DNA from: JAJDAT01 sp964570665
GTDB taxonomy: Bacteria; Nitrospinota; Nitrospinia; Nitrospinales; JAJDAT01
DNA: 64,000 nt
Assembly: GCA_964570665.1 (NCBI GenBank)
Contig: CAZMZH010000003.1
Location: 186,001 to 250,000, forward strand
Direction of reading: 5' to 3'
Position 1 is the first letter of the stretch. Each line of letters starts with the position of its first letter. Shown one piece after another: positions 34,774 to 44,472 of this stretch. Under the pieces are notes generated by a model. That model did no database searches and was not told where the DNA came from. It worked only from the letters and a program-made list of their open reading frames with translations. Both the position numbers and the translations under genes were made by a program.

Positions 34774-36987
34774 TTAATTTTTTAAAGTTTTTGCTAATTC
34801 AGAGACGCTTGAGTTTAAATTTCCGTATTCAATAGATTTCTGAAGGTGAAATTTTGCCAAGTTCCGTTTGTGGGCAAAATAGTAAAGAATCCCTAGATTA
34901 CCATGCGCTTGCCAAGAATCTGATTTTAAGGAAATAGCGTTTTTATAATTAGTTTCGGCAAGGTCAAATCGATTGGTTTTAAAATAAACTTGTCCAAGAA
35001 GATCAAAAAAGAGTGAGTTTTCTGGATAAATTCGAATTGCTTTTAGGATAAAATCCTCGGCTTGAGAGAAATTGCCTTTATCTAACATAATATTACCCAA
35101 GTAAAATAAAGTTCCGGGATGATCTGGGGCCACTTTAAAGAGGCGCCTAAAGTTTATTTCAGCTTTTTCCATCTGTTCAAACGAAATAAAAATTTTTCCT
35201 TTTTTATAATAAGGACGTAATTGATTGGGAAACAAATTTTGAGCTTTTGTATATAATTTCAACGCTAATTCCGTATTTCCTGCTTTTGCTAATGAGTCTC
35301 CTTTTTGCATTAAGTTGACGTATTTCATTCTTTGTTCTATTTCGTCTTGTGATTTTGAAGGAGTCAAAAATTGTATAAGAATTAAAAAGAGGGTGGTTCC
35401 ACAAACGCTTAATATAACTAGTTTTTTAGTATTTACTTTATTAAGAGATTGATTGATTAGGAATTTTAAAGCTTGTAGAACTATTCCTAGTAGAACTAAT
35501 TGAGTCAAAGGATAAAACAAAAAATAAGAAAACTCTAAATAAGTCCAATCGAACTGAGGCGAGGAGTTTAATATTTTTATTAAGTTTGAGGATCTAAGTA
35601 AATGGGAAGGTTGATCAAAAATGATTTTTGGTATGTTGTTTAACGCTTTTATAATGAACTGTGGATCGTTATGATTAAATATTACTTTGTACTGGACTAA
35701 TATGAGGTATTGAACGGCAATAAACGTTGCAGTAAACAAAGTTACTAAGCTAAATCCATATCGTTTATTGAGTGTATTAGTCAATATTGCGGCAACTCCC
35801 AGGGAAACTAGCGGAAGCGCTGGACTAAGATATCTATATTCATAGGCATCTAAATAGCCAAATAATAAAATTACAACGCCGAAATAACCTAAAATGGTAA
35901 GGGTAGAAGAAACTTTTATAATGGAAATTGATCTCCTTAAATGCAATCCAATAAGCCCAATTAGAATGATTGGAGAAGAAAAAACAAGCCCCCATCTTTG
36001 CCCCCAAAAAAACTCTTTAGTTTGTGATAAAAGTTTATTGATTGAAAATGCAGACGATTCGCTTTGCGCAATTTTTGCGTGAAGCGCTGGGAGAGGAATG
36101 CCATCAATCTTATACCAAGCCAGAAGTTGGGGAGAAAAGGCAAAAAGCCAGAAAAAAGAGAAATACCCCAATCGAATTAATAAAGTTTTAAATGTGTCGG
36201 AATCATTTTTTCTTAACCAACCTGCGATTGATATTTGATCTACAATATAAAGAATGCCTAAAGCTACATTTATGATCCTAGCCATGCATAAAATTCCTAG
36301 AATTATTCCCAATACAGCATGAATTAGGATGTTCGGAGATAAGCGATTATTAATCCAAATCCAGATAAATGTAGCTGATAGAAAAAATTCTGTAGTATGC
36401 GCCATCCGCTGTCGTACAAACGAATAGTAAAGTAGAGATGTTCCTAGCCAAACTAAAATTGTTGCTGTTAATGAAACCAAAGAGTCAAAAAAACGCCTAT
36501 TTATTCGATAGGTCAATATAAGTCCTAGGAATAAATAGGTTTGGGAAGCCCATGCGGTGGACATATAGTACGGAAAAGAATATCCATCAAGAGTAATGGG
36601 ATAACCAAGATAATTTAGTACAGCGGCCCATAAATGACCTAAAAGGAAAAATGGAAAAAATAGGATACTTTGTCCGATTTGCCAATTATTAAAAACATAA
36701 CCTGTTGGCGTTATTTTTTGAGAGTGGGCGTAATTTCTCTCATTAAAAAAATCAAAATCTTTATCAAAAAACGCCGATCGTATATAAGCGTAGTATCCCG
36801 TATCGTCTCCTTGATCTATTGTCGTGATTGAATAGACCCCTTTATGAATTATTGGCGGTATCCAATCGTTAAAGAGCCCAAGCGGGGTCAGAAGGAAAAA
36901 AAAGAAAATAAAAATTACCGCTAATAGTCCATATTCAAGCGGGAGTTTTGATTCTGGTTCGGTAGAAAAGGAAGGAGGTTCTTTCAT
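34774..36987 (-). CDS. GT-C-like polytopic membrane protein with TPR tail, copy 4 (mosaic)
   Basis: This 737-residue paralogue has the same DQGDDTGYY loop, TGYVFNNWQIG and FVRQRMAH motifs. The N-terminal ~120 residues and TPR tail (from LFPNQLRPYYKKG) are very close to copy 3, whereas the middle (MSTAWASQTYLFLGL, DAYEYRYLSP, KALNNIPKIIFDQP) is closer to copies 1 and 2, suggesting recombination or gene conversion. The gene begins at ATG 36987, 75 nt after the stop of the FG-GAP lipoprotein gene, with GGAAA just upstream of the start. The two are likely one operon. Confidence 0.78.
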   Translation of the reverse strand: MKEPPSFSTEPESKLPLEYGLLAVIFIFFFFLLTPLGLFNDWIPPIIHKGVYSITTIDQGDDTGYYAYIRSAFFDKDFDFFNERNYAHSQKITPTGYVFNNWQIGQSILFFPFFLLGHLWAAVLNYLGYPITLDGYSFPYYMSTAWASQTYLFLGLILTYRINRRFFDSLVSLTATILVWLGTSLLYYSFVRQRMAHTTEFFLSATFIWIWINNRLSPNILIHAVLGIILGILCMARIINVALGILYIVDQISIAGWLRKNDSDTFKTLLIRLGYFSFFWLFAFSPQLLAWYKIDGIPLPALHAKIAQSESSAFSINKLLSQTKEFFWGQRWGLVFSSPIILIGLIGLHLRRSISIIKVSSTLTILGYFGVVILLFGYLDAYEYRYLSPALPLVSLGVAAILTNTLNKRYGFSLVTLFTATFIAVQYLILVQYKVIFNHNDPQFIIKALNNIPKIIFDQPSHLLRSSNLIKILNSSPQFDWTYLEFSYFLFYPLTQLVLLGIVLQALKFLINQSLNKVNTKKLVILSVCGTTLFLILIQFLTPSKSQDEIEQRMKYVNLMQKGDSLAKAGNTELALKLYTKAQNLFPNQLRPYYKKGKIFISFEQMEKAEINFRRLFKVAPDHPGTLFYLGNIMLDKGNFSQAEDFILKAIRIYPENSLFFDLLGQVYFKTNRFDLAETNYKNAISLKSDSWQAHGNLGILYYFAHKRNLAKFHLQKSIEYGNLNSSVSELAKTLKN

Positions 36988-37062
36988 TATTTCCTTATTT
37001 CAAAAGGAAAATTTAAGGTTAGGGCTTAGAAATAGAATGTTTTGGAAAATTGTAAGTATTGA

Positions 37063-38253
37063 TTAGCTTTTTACGGCAACAGAAGGATAGAGCATATTTC
37101 TTCTAAGCATAACATCGACTAAATCTTTATCTCTACAGGTAGCGGCAAGATCAAGCATACCATCTTTGTTAAAATCGCCAATGGCCATTCCTTGTGGGTA
37201 TTCGTCTACTGGGTGATAAATAGGTGGATAAGTAAAACTACCGTCGCCTCGTCCTAACACCATTGAAATTGTATCGAGTGTAGAGTTTGATACGGCAATA
37301 TCGTCGTGTCCGTCTCCAGAAAAATCAGCCGCAATAATAAATTTTGGAAATTCTCCAGAAGCGAACGGTTTCAGTCTTTTAAAAGTTTCATCGCCTTGAT
37401 TTTCGAAAACCGCTATTATGTGGGTCGAGTTACTAGCTGTAACAAGGTCCATTTGTCCGTCTGAATTGGCGTCGATGTTAGCGATGGCCAAGGGTTGACC
37501 TCCACCACGAAAAACATCCGATCCTTCGAAGCGATTATTTCCTTTACCCCAATAAATTTGCACTCCAACATTTCCCGACCCAGCTAAGGCAGCAGCTATA
37601 TCGGGGAGCCCGTCTTTATTATAATCTCCGCTAACTAATCCAGTGGGTTGCCCCTTTACAGGATATGATTTAGGTTCTGCAAAATGTCCTTTGCCCATTC
37701 CCAGCAAAAGGACTATTTTATGATAACGCATTGTTACCACTATATCCGAGAAGCCATCGTTATTGACATCCGCAGTAATTAGATTGATAGGAATCTTCCC
37801 AGGTTTTATAAGTTTACCGGTATTTCTAAAACTTCCGTTCCCGGTGTTTAAATAGATATGGATATTTTGATCGCCATAATTTAAAACCGCTAAATCAGGT
37901 AATTTGTCTCCATTAAAATCTGCATGGCCAATGCAAATTGGATTATCGCCTGTTTTAAGTATGATTTGTTCGTTAAAAGTTCCGTCCCCTTTTCCCTTGA
38001 AATAAGACAGGGTATCGTTACCGCTATTTGTTGAAATTAAATCTAGGTTCCCATCCCCTGAAAAATCTTCGGTGATGATATAAGAGGGTTCTTTACCGGT
38101 TTCCAGGACGGCAACTGGATAGAATAATTTTGGAAGTTTTCTTGGTTTTTTGGATTCTGAGCAGCTTACGAGTAATAGGGAAATAGCGCATCCAAAAAGG
38201 ATACAGAGTTTTATAAAAATGTAACTATTTCGGGAAAGCAAACGGGTCGACAA
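37063..38253 (-). CDS. FG-GAP/VCBS-repeat beta-propeller lipoprotein
   Basis: This 396-residue protein has a lipoprotein signal (ISLLLVSC, lipid Cys near residue 31). About seven repeats of the form DFSGDGNLDLI, DFNGDKLPDLAV, DVNNDGFSDIVV, DYNKDGLPDIAA, DANSDGQMDLVT, DFSGDGHDDIAV and DFNKDGMLDLAA follow. The aspartate-rich loops bind calcium in FG-GAP propellers. It should be a surface or periplasmic protein anchored in a membrane. The start appears to be TTG 38253, as no ATG precedes the signal peptide. A truncated copy lies at 34638-34757. The downstream gene is GT-C copy 4. Confidence 0.87.
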   Translation of the reverse strand: MSTRLLSRNSYIFIKLCILFGCAISLLLVSCSESKKPRKLPKLFYPVAVLETGKEPSYIITEDFSGDGNLDLISTNSGNDTLSYFKGKGDGTFNEQIILKTGDNPICIGHADFNGDKLPDLAVLNYGDQNIHIYLNTGNGSFRNTGKLIKPGKIPINLITADVNNDGFSDIVVTMRYHKIVLLLGMGKGHFAEPKSYPVKGQPTGLVSGDYNKDGLPDIAAALAGSGNVGVQIYWGKGNNRFEGSDVFRGGGQPLAIANIDANSDGQMDLVTASNSTHIIAVFENQGDETFKRLKPFASGEFPKFIIAADFSGDGHDDIAVSNSTLDTISMVLGRGDGSFTYPPIYHPVDEYPQGMAIGDFNKDGMLDLAATCRDKDLVDVMLRRNMLYPSVAVKS

Positions 38254-38349
38254 GCCTTGTGGGTCCTAATTTAAAAAATTTCTATTTTATGAGGAACAAG
38301 AATTGAGAATAGCATAGGGAACTTAATCACTCAACTTTTTCGAAGTAAA

Positions 38350-39057
38350 TCAATTTCCTGCGATTAGCTCTTTCCAGTGTTGTTTTTCCCATAATAACGC
38401 TTCCCTATAAAAACGGTATTCGCGTTCTTTCTTTTTAAATCCTGAGTGGTGAATACGCCATTTACCATTGTTTCTAATAGGAGGGACGAATTGGTGACAC
38501 ATTTCGTGAAAAACAGTTAATTCCAATACATAATGCGGAACAATTTTCATTTTTAATGCTGGATTGATTCGAATGCGTTTCTTTTTTATGTCATACGAGC
38601 CAAATCGAAATGACCGACGAGCTCCGCTACGATAACCTTTTCCCCATTCAATTTGAGCTTCGACTTTATTGTCAAAATATTCTTTATTTAGTGAATCAAA
38701 GAGGTTATTCAAATTTTTTTTCGAATTTTCAATAGGAATTGATTTTTTATTATCAGTATCTATGTGGATTTGTTTTTTCCAAATAGAGCTGATTTTTTCA
38801 TACTCATTTGAAGGTATTTGATTGGACGTTTTTAATAGCTCAAGTAGATTTTCTTCCAGCAATTTTAAAATTTCTTCTTTATTTTTGAATCGTTCCCAAA
38901 AACTATGGTTAAATAATTCGATTGTAATTCCTTTTTCATTTGGACAAAGCTTGGCTTGTCCCAAATAAGAAAATCCATCTTTCCGGCATTGGAAAAGGGT
39001 TCTTTTTCTTGAGGAGTACTCTATTTTTCCTAATTTTAAAGATTCAAATGGGAACAT
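38350..39057 (-). CDS. SprT-like zinc metalloprotease-domain protein
   Basis: The 235-residue protein has the zinc motif HEMCHQF, followed by a third histidine in HHSGFKKKEREY, as in SprT-like proteases. The preceding FDSLNKEYFDNKVEAQIEWG and FRFGSYDIKKKRIRINPAL stretches are typical of the SprT fold. The N-terminal ~100 residues are unassigned. It has no signal peptide. Family members of the SPRTN type cut DNA-protein crosslinks; whether this one does is not known. It begins at ATG 39057. Confidence 0.85.
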   Translation of the reverse strand: MFPFESLKLGKIEYSSRKRTLFQCRKDGFSYLGQAKLCPNEKGITIELFNHSFWERFKNKEEILKLLEENLLELLKTSNQIPSNEYEKISSIWKKQIHIDTDNKKSIPIENSKKNLNNLFDSLNKEYFDNKVEAQIEWGKGYRSGARRSFRFGSYDIKKKRIRINPALKMKIVPHYVLELTVFHEMCHQFVPPIRNNGKWRIHHSGFKKKEREYRFYREALLWEKQHWKELIAGN

Positions 39058-39288
39058 TCATAACTCTCAGACTGGAGGGATAAGCCGTTGATCGGGGCAA
39101 GAATTTAAAGCTCAGTTATTCTTTAGTAAAATAAGAAATACTAAATGTCCAAAAATAATCTTTGGCTATTTTATATCGCGTTAATTCATATTACAATTTA
39201 ATAAATCTAACGGACTCAAAGACCGGAAAGGCTCCCCCATCCCTATCTGATCAAACCTCTTAATTCAATTTTTTTTAAATCTACTGTT

Positions 39289-40650
39289 ATGAAAAAAATC
39301 GCTCGACTTTTTACAATAATAATTTTGACTGCCGCCTGTGCGGGGAGCCCATCGCTTAATCAGGATAAAGATAATATACTGGCAGAACCAGTTAATACTT
39401 ATGATTTCTCTGGAGATATCGAAGCGTTCTTAATTGCCCCAGATTTAGAAGTAGAAAACCATATTTTAAAACGTCTAAAAGATAAAAAAGTTTCCCATGA
39501 GTCTCTTCGAGCGGCTCTAAAAAATCGCCCTATAGAGTCTGAAGCCCCAAGAGGATTACGTCGAGGATTAAAATTACAACATAGAGGTAAAGAGTATTCA
39601 TATGCGTTATTCGCTCCTGCAAATTCTCCAACCCCCGGACGGCTTCCGTTAATTGTTGTATTGCATGGTATGGGCGGTTCAGGCGACGGTACCGTTGAGA
39701 AATGGGTTCAAAGATTGAGCGAAAAGTTTATAGTCGTTTGTCCTACTTATCCAATGGGAGCTTGGTGGTCAAAAACTGCGGAAGAAATTGTTTTAAGATT
39801 GATAAGAGAAACACAAGAGAAATATCCAGTTGATCCAAATAAGATATTCCTTTCTGGGCTTTCTAATGGGGCTGTTGGGGCTTTTATGATAGGAATGAAT
39901 TATCCGGATTATTTTGCCGGCATTGTTCCTATCGCGGGAGGCATTACCGAAAGGCTCATGACTTTTTTAGTTAATCTTAATAATACTCCTGTCTATATGA
40001 TTCATGGAGCTAGAGATCCAATATTTCCCGTAGCTTATTTGCGGAGGGTTAACAAAATTCTATCGGATATGAAATATCCGGTGATTTTTCGAGAACATCA
40101 GGAGTCGGGTATGGCTCATGGCGGTCACTTTTTACCAAAAACTGAAATAGCTCCGATGGCGGCTTGGTTAAACGTTCAAGAAAGAATTTCGACTCCTCGA
40201 GTGATTCGCATGACAAGAGAAGGAAATCACTTGGACTCTATCTTTTGGGCTCGGATTACTAAAGGGAAAAAAATGGCGGCTTTACAAATCCCAGGTCCAG
40301 AAAAAGAGAGTTTAAATATTCAGAATGGAAAGGTGGCCACTCTATTTGCAACTCTCAGAACTGGAAATCGAATAGAAGTCATGGGAAAAAATTTGGTCGA
40401 TTTTGAAATATATCTTAATTCAGAAATGATCGATTTTTCAAAATCGGTTACCGTTCTAAATCGCCAAATTATTGATAGAGGTAAGGAATTAATTCCGGGC
40501 GATTCTACAGTCGGTTTTAATGGAATGGTAAAAAAAGATTTAGGAGTTTTGTTAAGAAGTTATAAAAAACGACGCGATCCTGATTTAATGTTTGACGCTG
40601 TTTTGCCAATTAGTTTAGGACCCTCTAGTCAAATCGCATGGAATCAATAA
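39289..40650 (+). CDS. Lipoprotein alpha/beta-hydrolase (PHB depolymerase/feruloyl-esterase-like)
   Basis: This 453-residue protein has a lipoprotein signal (FTIIILTAACAGS; lipid Cys about residue 17). The hydrolase domain has VVLHGMGGSGDGT (oxyanion loop), the nucleophile elbow GLSNGAVGAF, the aspartate strand IHGARDPIFPV and the histidine segment SGMAHGGHF: a complete triad of the PHB-depolymerase-like group. A C-terminal region of about 110 residues may be a beta domain. Substrates are ester-containing polymers or sugars. The stop overlaps the mutS2 start by 13 nt. Confidence 0.85.
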   Translation: MKKIARLFTIIILTAACAGSPSLNQDKDNILAEPVNTYDFSGDIEAFLIAPDLEVENHILKRLKDKKVSHESLRAALKNRPIESEAPRGLRRGLKLQHRGKEYSYALFAPANSPTPGRLPLIVVLHGMGGSGDGTVEKWVQRLSEKFIVVCPTYPMGAWWSKTAEEIVLRLIRETQEKYPVDPNKIFLSGLSNGAVGAFMIGMNYPDYFAGIVPIAGGITERLMTFLVNLNNTPVYMIHGARDPIFPVAYLRRVNKILSDMKYPVIFREHQESGMAHGGHFLPKTEIAPMAAWLNVQERISTPRVIRMTREGNHLDSIFWARITKGKKMAALQIPGPEKESLNIQNGKVATLFATLRTGNRIEVMGKNLVDFEIYLNSEMIDFSKSVTVLNRQIIDRGKELIPGDSTVGFNGMVKKDLGVLLRSYKKRRDPDLMFDAVLPISLGPSSQIAWNQ

Positions 40651-43031
40651 ACCCTGGTCAGACCTCTGTAGACACTCTCCTCTCTCGTTCCATGCTAACT
40701 TTGGGGTGGGAGCAAATTCAACAGACTTTGTCTGAGTTTGCCTATTCTCCTGCTACTCAAAAACGCTGTCGATTTTTTTCCCCGGAAACCGAATTTTCAT
40801 TAGCAAAAAGTTCTTTAGAAGAAACGATCGAAGCCCTGAGGTTGGAAGAGTCAGACACACGGATTCCCTTATCGCACTTTGAAGATCTAGAAAAGATTTT
40901 AATCTCATTGCCTAAAGCTGGAATTTTAGAAACTTTTGAAGGATTAGAGGTTTTAAATTTCTTGCGTTTGATTAAGACGATGGATTTGTTTTTTAGAAAA
41001 ATGGAAAATGCGCCTAACTTAAAAAATCGCGCAGTCAAATTTGATGCTATCCCAGATTTATTTGAGGTTTTATCGTGTTGTATTGACGACGAGGGGAAAA
41101 TTAAGGAAACGGCAACTCCCGAATTAAAACAGGCGTCAAAAGCGGTAAAAAATGCTAAAGACGAGTTAGATATTGTGGTTGGAAGATTACTTTCCCAGCC
41201 CAAAATTAAAGGTTGTTTACAGGAATCTTATGTTACGGAGCGAGAAGGGCGAGTTGTTTTTCCCATTCGAGCGGAATTTAAATCTAAAGTTGAAGGAGTT
41301 GTTCACGATACTTCCGGTACCGGGGCAACTCTATATTTAGAACCCTCAAAAATAGTTCCTCTCAATAATCAATTAAAAATAAAACGTATCGAAGTTGAAA
41401 GAGAAAGGATTCGCATTTTACGAAAACTTGCTAAGACGGTTTTAGAATATTCCGAAAGCCTTAAAGCAAATCTCTCAATACTGTGCGCTTTCGATTTGAT
41501 AAACGCCAAAGTAAGATTGGCAAAGAAAATGGAAGCTCGAGTTTTCCAGTTTTCAGAGGACGGAAATATACAGCTTAAGAAAGCTCGAAATCCAGAATTA
41601 CTACTCAACGGTCAATTTGTTGTGCCCAACGATATTGTAACTGATAAAGGAACGTCGACCGTTATCATTTCGGGCCCTAATACGGGGGGTAAAACAGTCG
41701 TGTTGAAAACTGTCGGCGCGATGTCTCTAATGGCCAGAGCTGGTTTACTGTTACCGGTTGAAGATAATTCGGAGATACCATTTTTCCCAAAAGTTTATGC
41801 GGATATAGGCGACGACCAAAACGTAGCGGAAAATTTATCTACATTTTCGGCGCATTTAAAAAAGATGATTTATATATTGGACTATTCTCCTTCTGGCTCG
41901 TTGGTCTTGCTTGATGAATTAGGGGTAGCAACCGACCCTGCGCAAGGAGCGGCCTTAGCTGAAGCTATTTTAAGGGAATTAAACGAAAGAGGAATATCTA
42001 CTTTTGTTTCTACTCATTATCTTGCTTTAAAAACGTTGGCTCAAACTGAAAGCGGTTTTGTAAATGCTTGTATGGAGTTTAACGAAGATCAATCTAAACC
42101 AACTTTTAAACTGATATTAGGGGCTCCAGGCGGGAGCGCCGCTTTAGAAACAGCCGAAAGATTGGGCCTTGCTCCTAATATAATACGTCGGGCTAAAGAA
42201 ATATACGATTTGAACGATAATCGCGCCGCAACTCTTTTAGAATCGTTGCATAAGCAAAAGTTAAATTTAGAAAAAGATAAAGATAGAATTCAAGTCGATC
42301 TTCATAAGTCTCAAGTATTAAGAAAAGAAAGTGAAGAAGTGGCGGAAAGACTGTTTGAAAAGGAAAAAGAATTTGAAAAAGAAAAAGCTAAACGGTTAAA
42401 AAAGACGGTTCAAGAGTCCAAACGAGAAATTCGACAAATTGTAGACAACGTTAAAAAATCTAAAAGCTCTGGCTCTATAAAAAGAGCGGAAAATAGAATC
42501 CATTCCGTTGATAGATCAATGCAAAGCGCCAATCTAGCGGATTTTTCTCAGTGGAATGTTCCTGCAGAAGAGCTTAAAGATGGCGATCCTGTAATTTTAA
42601 CTGAATATGGGACCAAAGGATATCTATTGGAAGACCCGAAGAGTAAAAATAAACTACGAGTTCGCATAGGTAATTTAGATTCTCTTGTAGATGCGAAAAA
42701 AATTAAAGGGCATCCGAGAGAAAGAAATAAAAAAAATATGGAGTCCAATCAAGAAGTAAAGTTTACTATACACGCGGAAACTAATTCAAACCCCCAGTTT
42801 TCCTGTAATCTACATGGGATGCGTGTCGAAGAAGCTAAGACTGTTTTGGAATCTTTTATAGATCAGGCGTTGTTGAATAAAGTGGATAGGGTGAAGATTA
42901 ACCACGGCCATGGTATGGGTAAAATAAAACGATTTGTTCGAGATTACCTTCAAAGTTGCGGTATTGGGAAACGCGTTGCTCCTGCGGAGAGAGAAGAAGG
43001 AGGCGATGGGGTTACCATCGTGGAATTTTAA
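40638..43031 (+). CDS. mutS2: MutS2 family endonuclease/ribosome-rescue ATPase
   Basis: The 797-residue protein is the usual MutS2 length. A helical core domain is followed by the ATPase with Walker A GPNTGGKTVVLKTVG, Walker B LVLLDELGVATDPAQGAA and THYLALK. A long charged coiled coil comes next, then a C-terminal Smr domain with CNLHGMRVEEAK and NHGHGMGKIKRFVRDYL. MutS2 suppresses recombination and, in Bacillus, splits collided ribosomes. The Smr LDxR-type nuclease motif is changed to NLHGMR. It overlaps the esterase gene by 13 nt, an unusual pairing. Confidence 0.95.
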   Translation: MESINPGQTSVDTLLSRSMLTLGWEQIQQTLSEFAYSPATQKRCRFFSPETEFSLAKSSLEETIEALRLEESDTRIPLSHFEDLEKILISLPKAGILETFEGLEVLNFLRLIKTMDLFFRKMENAPNLKNRAVKFDAIPDLFEVLSCCIDDEGKIKETATPELKQASKAVKNAKDELDIVVGRLLSQPKIKGCLQESYVTEREGRVVFPIRAEFKSKVEGVVHDTSGTGATLYLEPSKIVPLNNQLKIKRIEVERERIRILRKLAKTVLEYSESLKANLSILCAFDLINAKVRLAKKMEARVFQFSEDGNIQLKKARNPELLLNGQFVVPNDIVTDKGTSTVIISGPNTGGKTVVLKTVGAMSLMARAGLLLPVEDNSEIPFFPKVYADIGDDQNVAENLSTFSAHLKKMIYILDYSPSGSLVLLDELGVATDPAQGAALAEAILRELNERGISTFVSTHYLALKTLAQTESGFVNACMEFNEDQSKPTFKLILGAPGGSAALETAERLGLAPNIIRRAKEIYDLNDNRAATLLESLHKQKLNLEKDKDRIQVDLHKSQVLRKESEEVAERLFEKEKEFEKEKAKRLKKTVQESKREIRQIVDNVKKSKSSGSIKRAENRIHSVDRSMQSANLADFSQWNVPAEELKDGDPVILTEYGTKGYLLEDPKSKNKLRVRIGNLDSLVDAKKIKGHPRERNKKNMESNQEVKFTIHAETNSNPQFSCNLHGMRVEEAKTVLESFIDQALLNKVDRVKINHGHGMGKIKRFVRDYLQSCGIGKRVAPAEREEGGDGVTIVEF

Positions 43032-43046
43032 TCTAATTACTTTTTA

Positions 43047-44441
43047 ATGAATATTACATATCCTGATTTTATTTTTTTGTTGATTTCTACGAGCTTAATT
43101 ACCTACTTAGTTGTCTTATTTTTTTATTTTAGATTGAAGGCGTTCTTAATTTTTCTAGCTAGTTTTTTGTGTTTAGCAAGCTTAGGAATCGTTGTTGAGA
43201 TTGGATTTCAAATATTTGGCTATTTAAATCCTTCGTATATGAATTTGGTGTTAGTCCCAGACCCTATTTTGGGATGGAAATTTTTACCTAACTCACAACA
43301 TACATATACCGGTAAGCATTGGTATGAGCGATTTAATTCATCCGTAAAAATAAACTCTCAAGGATTTAGAGACTTTGAAAGAGAAATTCAAAAAGAAAAA
43401 GACTCTGTTCGGATAGCTATTCTCGGAGATTCTTTGGTGGCTGCGAGAGAAGTACATTTTGAAAAAACAGCTTCCCAACTTTTAGAAAAAAGGCTAAACG
43501 AAGAATTTAGTAAGTCGACAGGTAAAAACTTTGAAGTATTGAATTTTGGAGGCGCCGGGTATGGATTAGAACAAATCTATTTAACTTGGACTGATTTTGC
43601 TTCGCAGTTTAAACCAGATTATGTTTTTGTTAATGTTTTTGACAAGATTTATATTAGGGCAATTTCAAGTTCTTGGTGTCAAGAGGGCTTTTTGGGAATT
43701 TATAATCTAAAGGATTCAAAGTGTTTGTATATAAGGCCTTTTCCGAATATTAAAGAAAAGCTCCCAACAAATTTATCTGAAGAAGAACTCGAGAACTTTA
43801 TCCTTGATTATATTTATATAAAAAAAACCGACTTAGAACGATTAAAAATTCTTACAGAAAATAAAAAAAGTTATGAAGTGATTTCAATGTTGGAGAATTT
43901 GCCTCTAAGTATTTATCCGCCAAATGATTATGAGAAATTTATTGAAAAACAAAAGTTATATATGAAATTTAAAATGGAAGGAAAAAGAACAAAAAAACTA
44001 CCGCCAATATTTTTTCTTCCAAAAATTTATAAAAAAATAAGCTTATTATTCAATAAACGAAAGTTAAAGAATGAAAATAAGATTATGTTCACCGGAGACA
44101 ATAAAAATTTTCCTACCTGGCTCACGACTAATTTAGTGAATCTAAAAATATTTCAAATCTTAGGGAATACGGTTAAACAATCTGGAGGTCGTTTTATAAT
44201 AATGGATTCATTTAAGTTTTTTAACGATAGCGTTGTCCATATGAACTTTTCTTCTATTTGGTTAGAAAAGCTATCTCAATTTTATGGTTTTAAATACATT
44301 CCTTTTTACAAAAAATTAAACGAATCAAAAAATAATGGAGTTCCGGTATTGTGGGAATATGACTCTCATTTCAACGAAAAAGGCCATGAGGTTTTTGCGG
44401 ATTTGATGTTTGATTATTTACAAAAAGATTTTGAAAAATAA
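43047..44441 (+). CDS. Membrane-anchored SGNH-hydrolase-family protein
   Basis: This 464-residue protein has two N-terminal hydrophobic helices (about 8-28 and 34-58) that place the rest outside the inner membrane. SGNH block I is ILGDSLVAARE and block V is DSHFNEKGHEVFA near the C-terminus. A variable basic insertion of about 110 residues (KKTDLERLKILTENKK ... ) sits between the blocks. Such proteins acylate or deacylate surface polysaccharide. It starts 15 nt after mutS2. Three other SGNH proteins are encoded further along. Confidence 0.83.
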   Translation: MNITYPDFIFLLISTSLITYLVVLFFYFRLKAFLIFLASFLCLASLGIVVEIGFQIFGYLNPSYMNLVLVPDPILGWKFLPNSQHTYTGKHWYERFNSSVKINSQGFRDFEREIQKEKDSVRIAILGDSLVAAREVHFEKTASQLLEKRLNEEFSKSTGKNFEVLNFGGAGYGLEQIYLTWTDFASQFKPDYVFVNVFDKIYIRAISSSWCQEGFLGIYNLKDSKCLYIRPFPNIKEKLPTNLSEEELENFILDYIYIKKTDLERLKILTENKKSYEVISMLENLPLSIYPPNDYEKFIEKQKLYMKFKMEGKRTKKLPPIFFLPKIYKKISLLFNKRKLKNENKIMFTGDNKNFPTWLTTNLVNLKIFQILGNTVKQSGGRFIIMDSFKFFNDSVVHMNFSSIWLEKLSQFYGFKYIPFYKKLNESKNNGVPVLWEYDSHFNEKGHEVFADLMFDYLQKDFEK

Positions 44442-44472
44442 ATAAAATTATCAATAAAGGAGATTGATTGAT

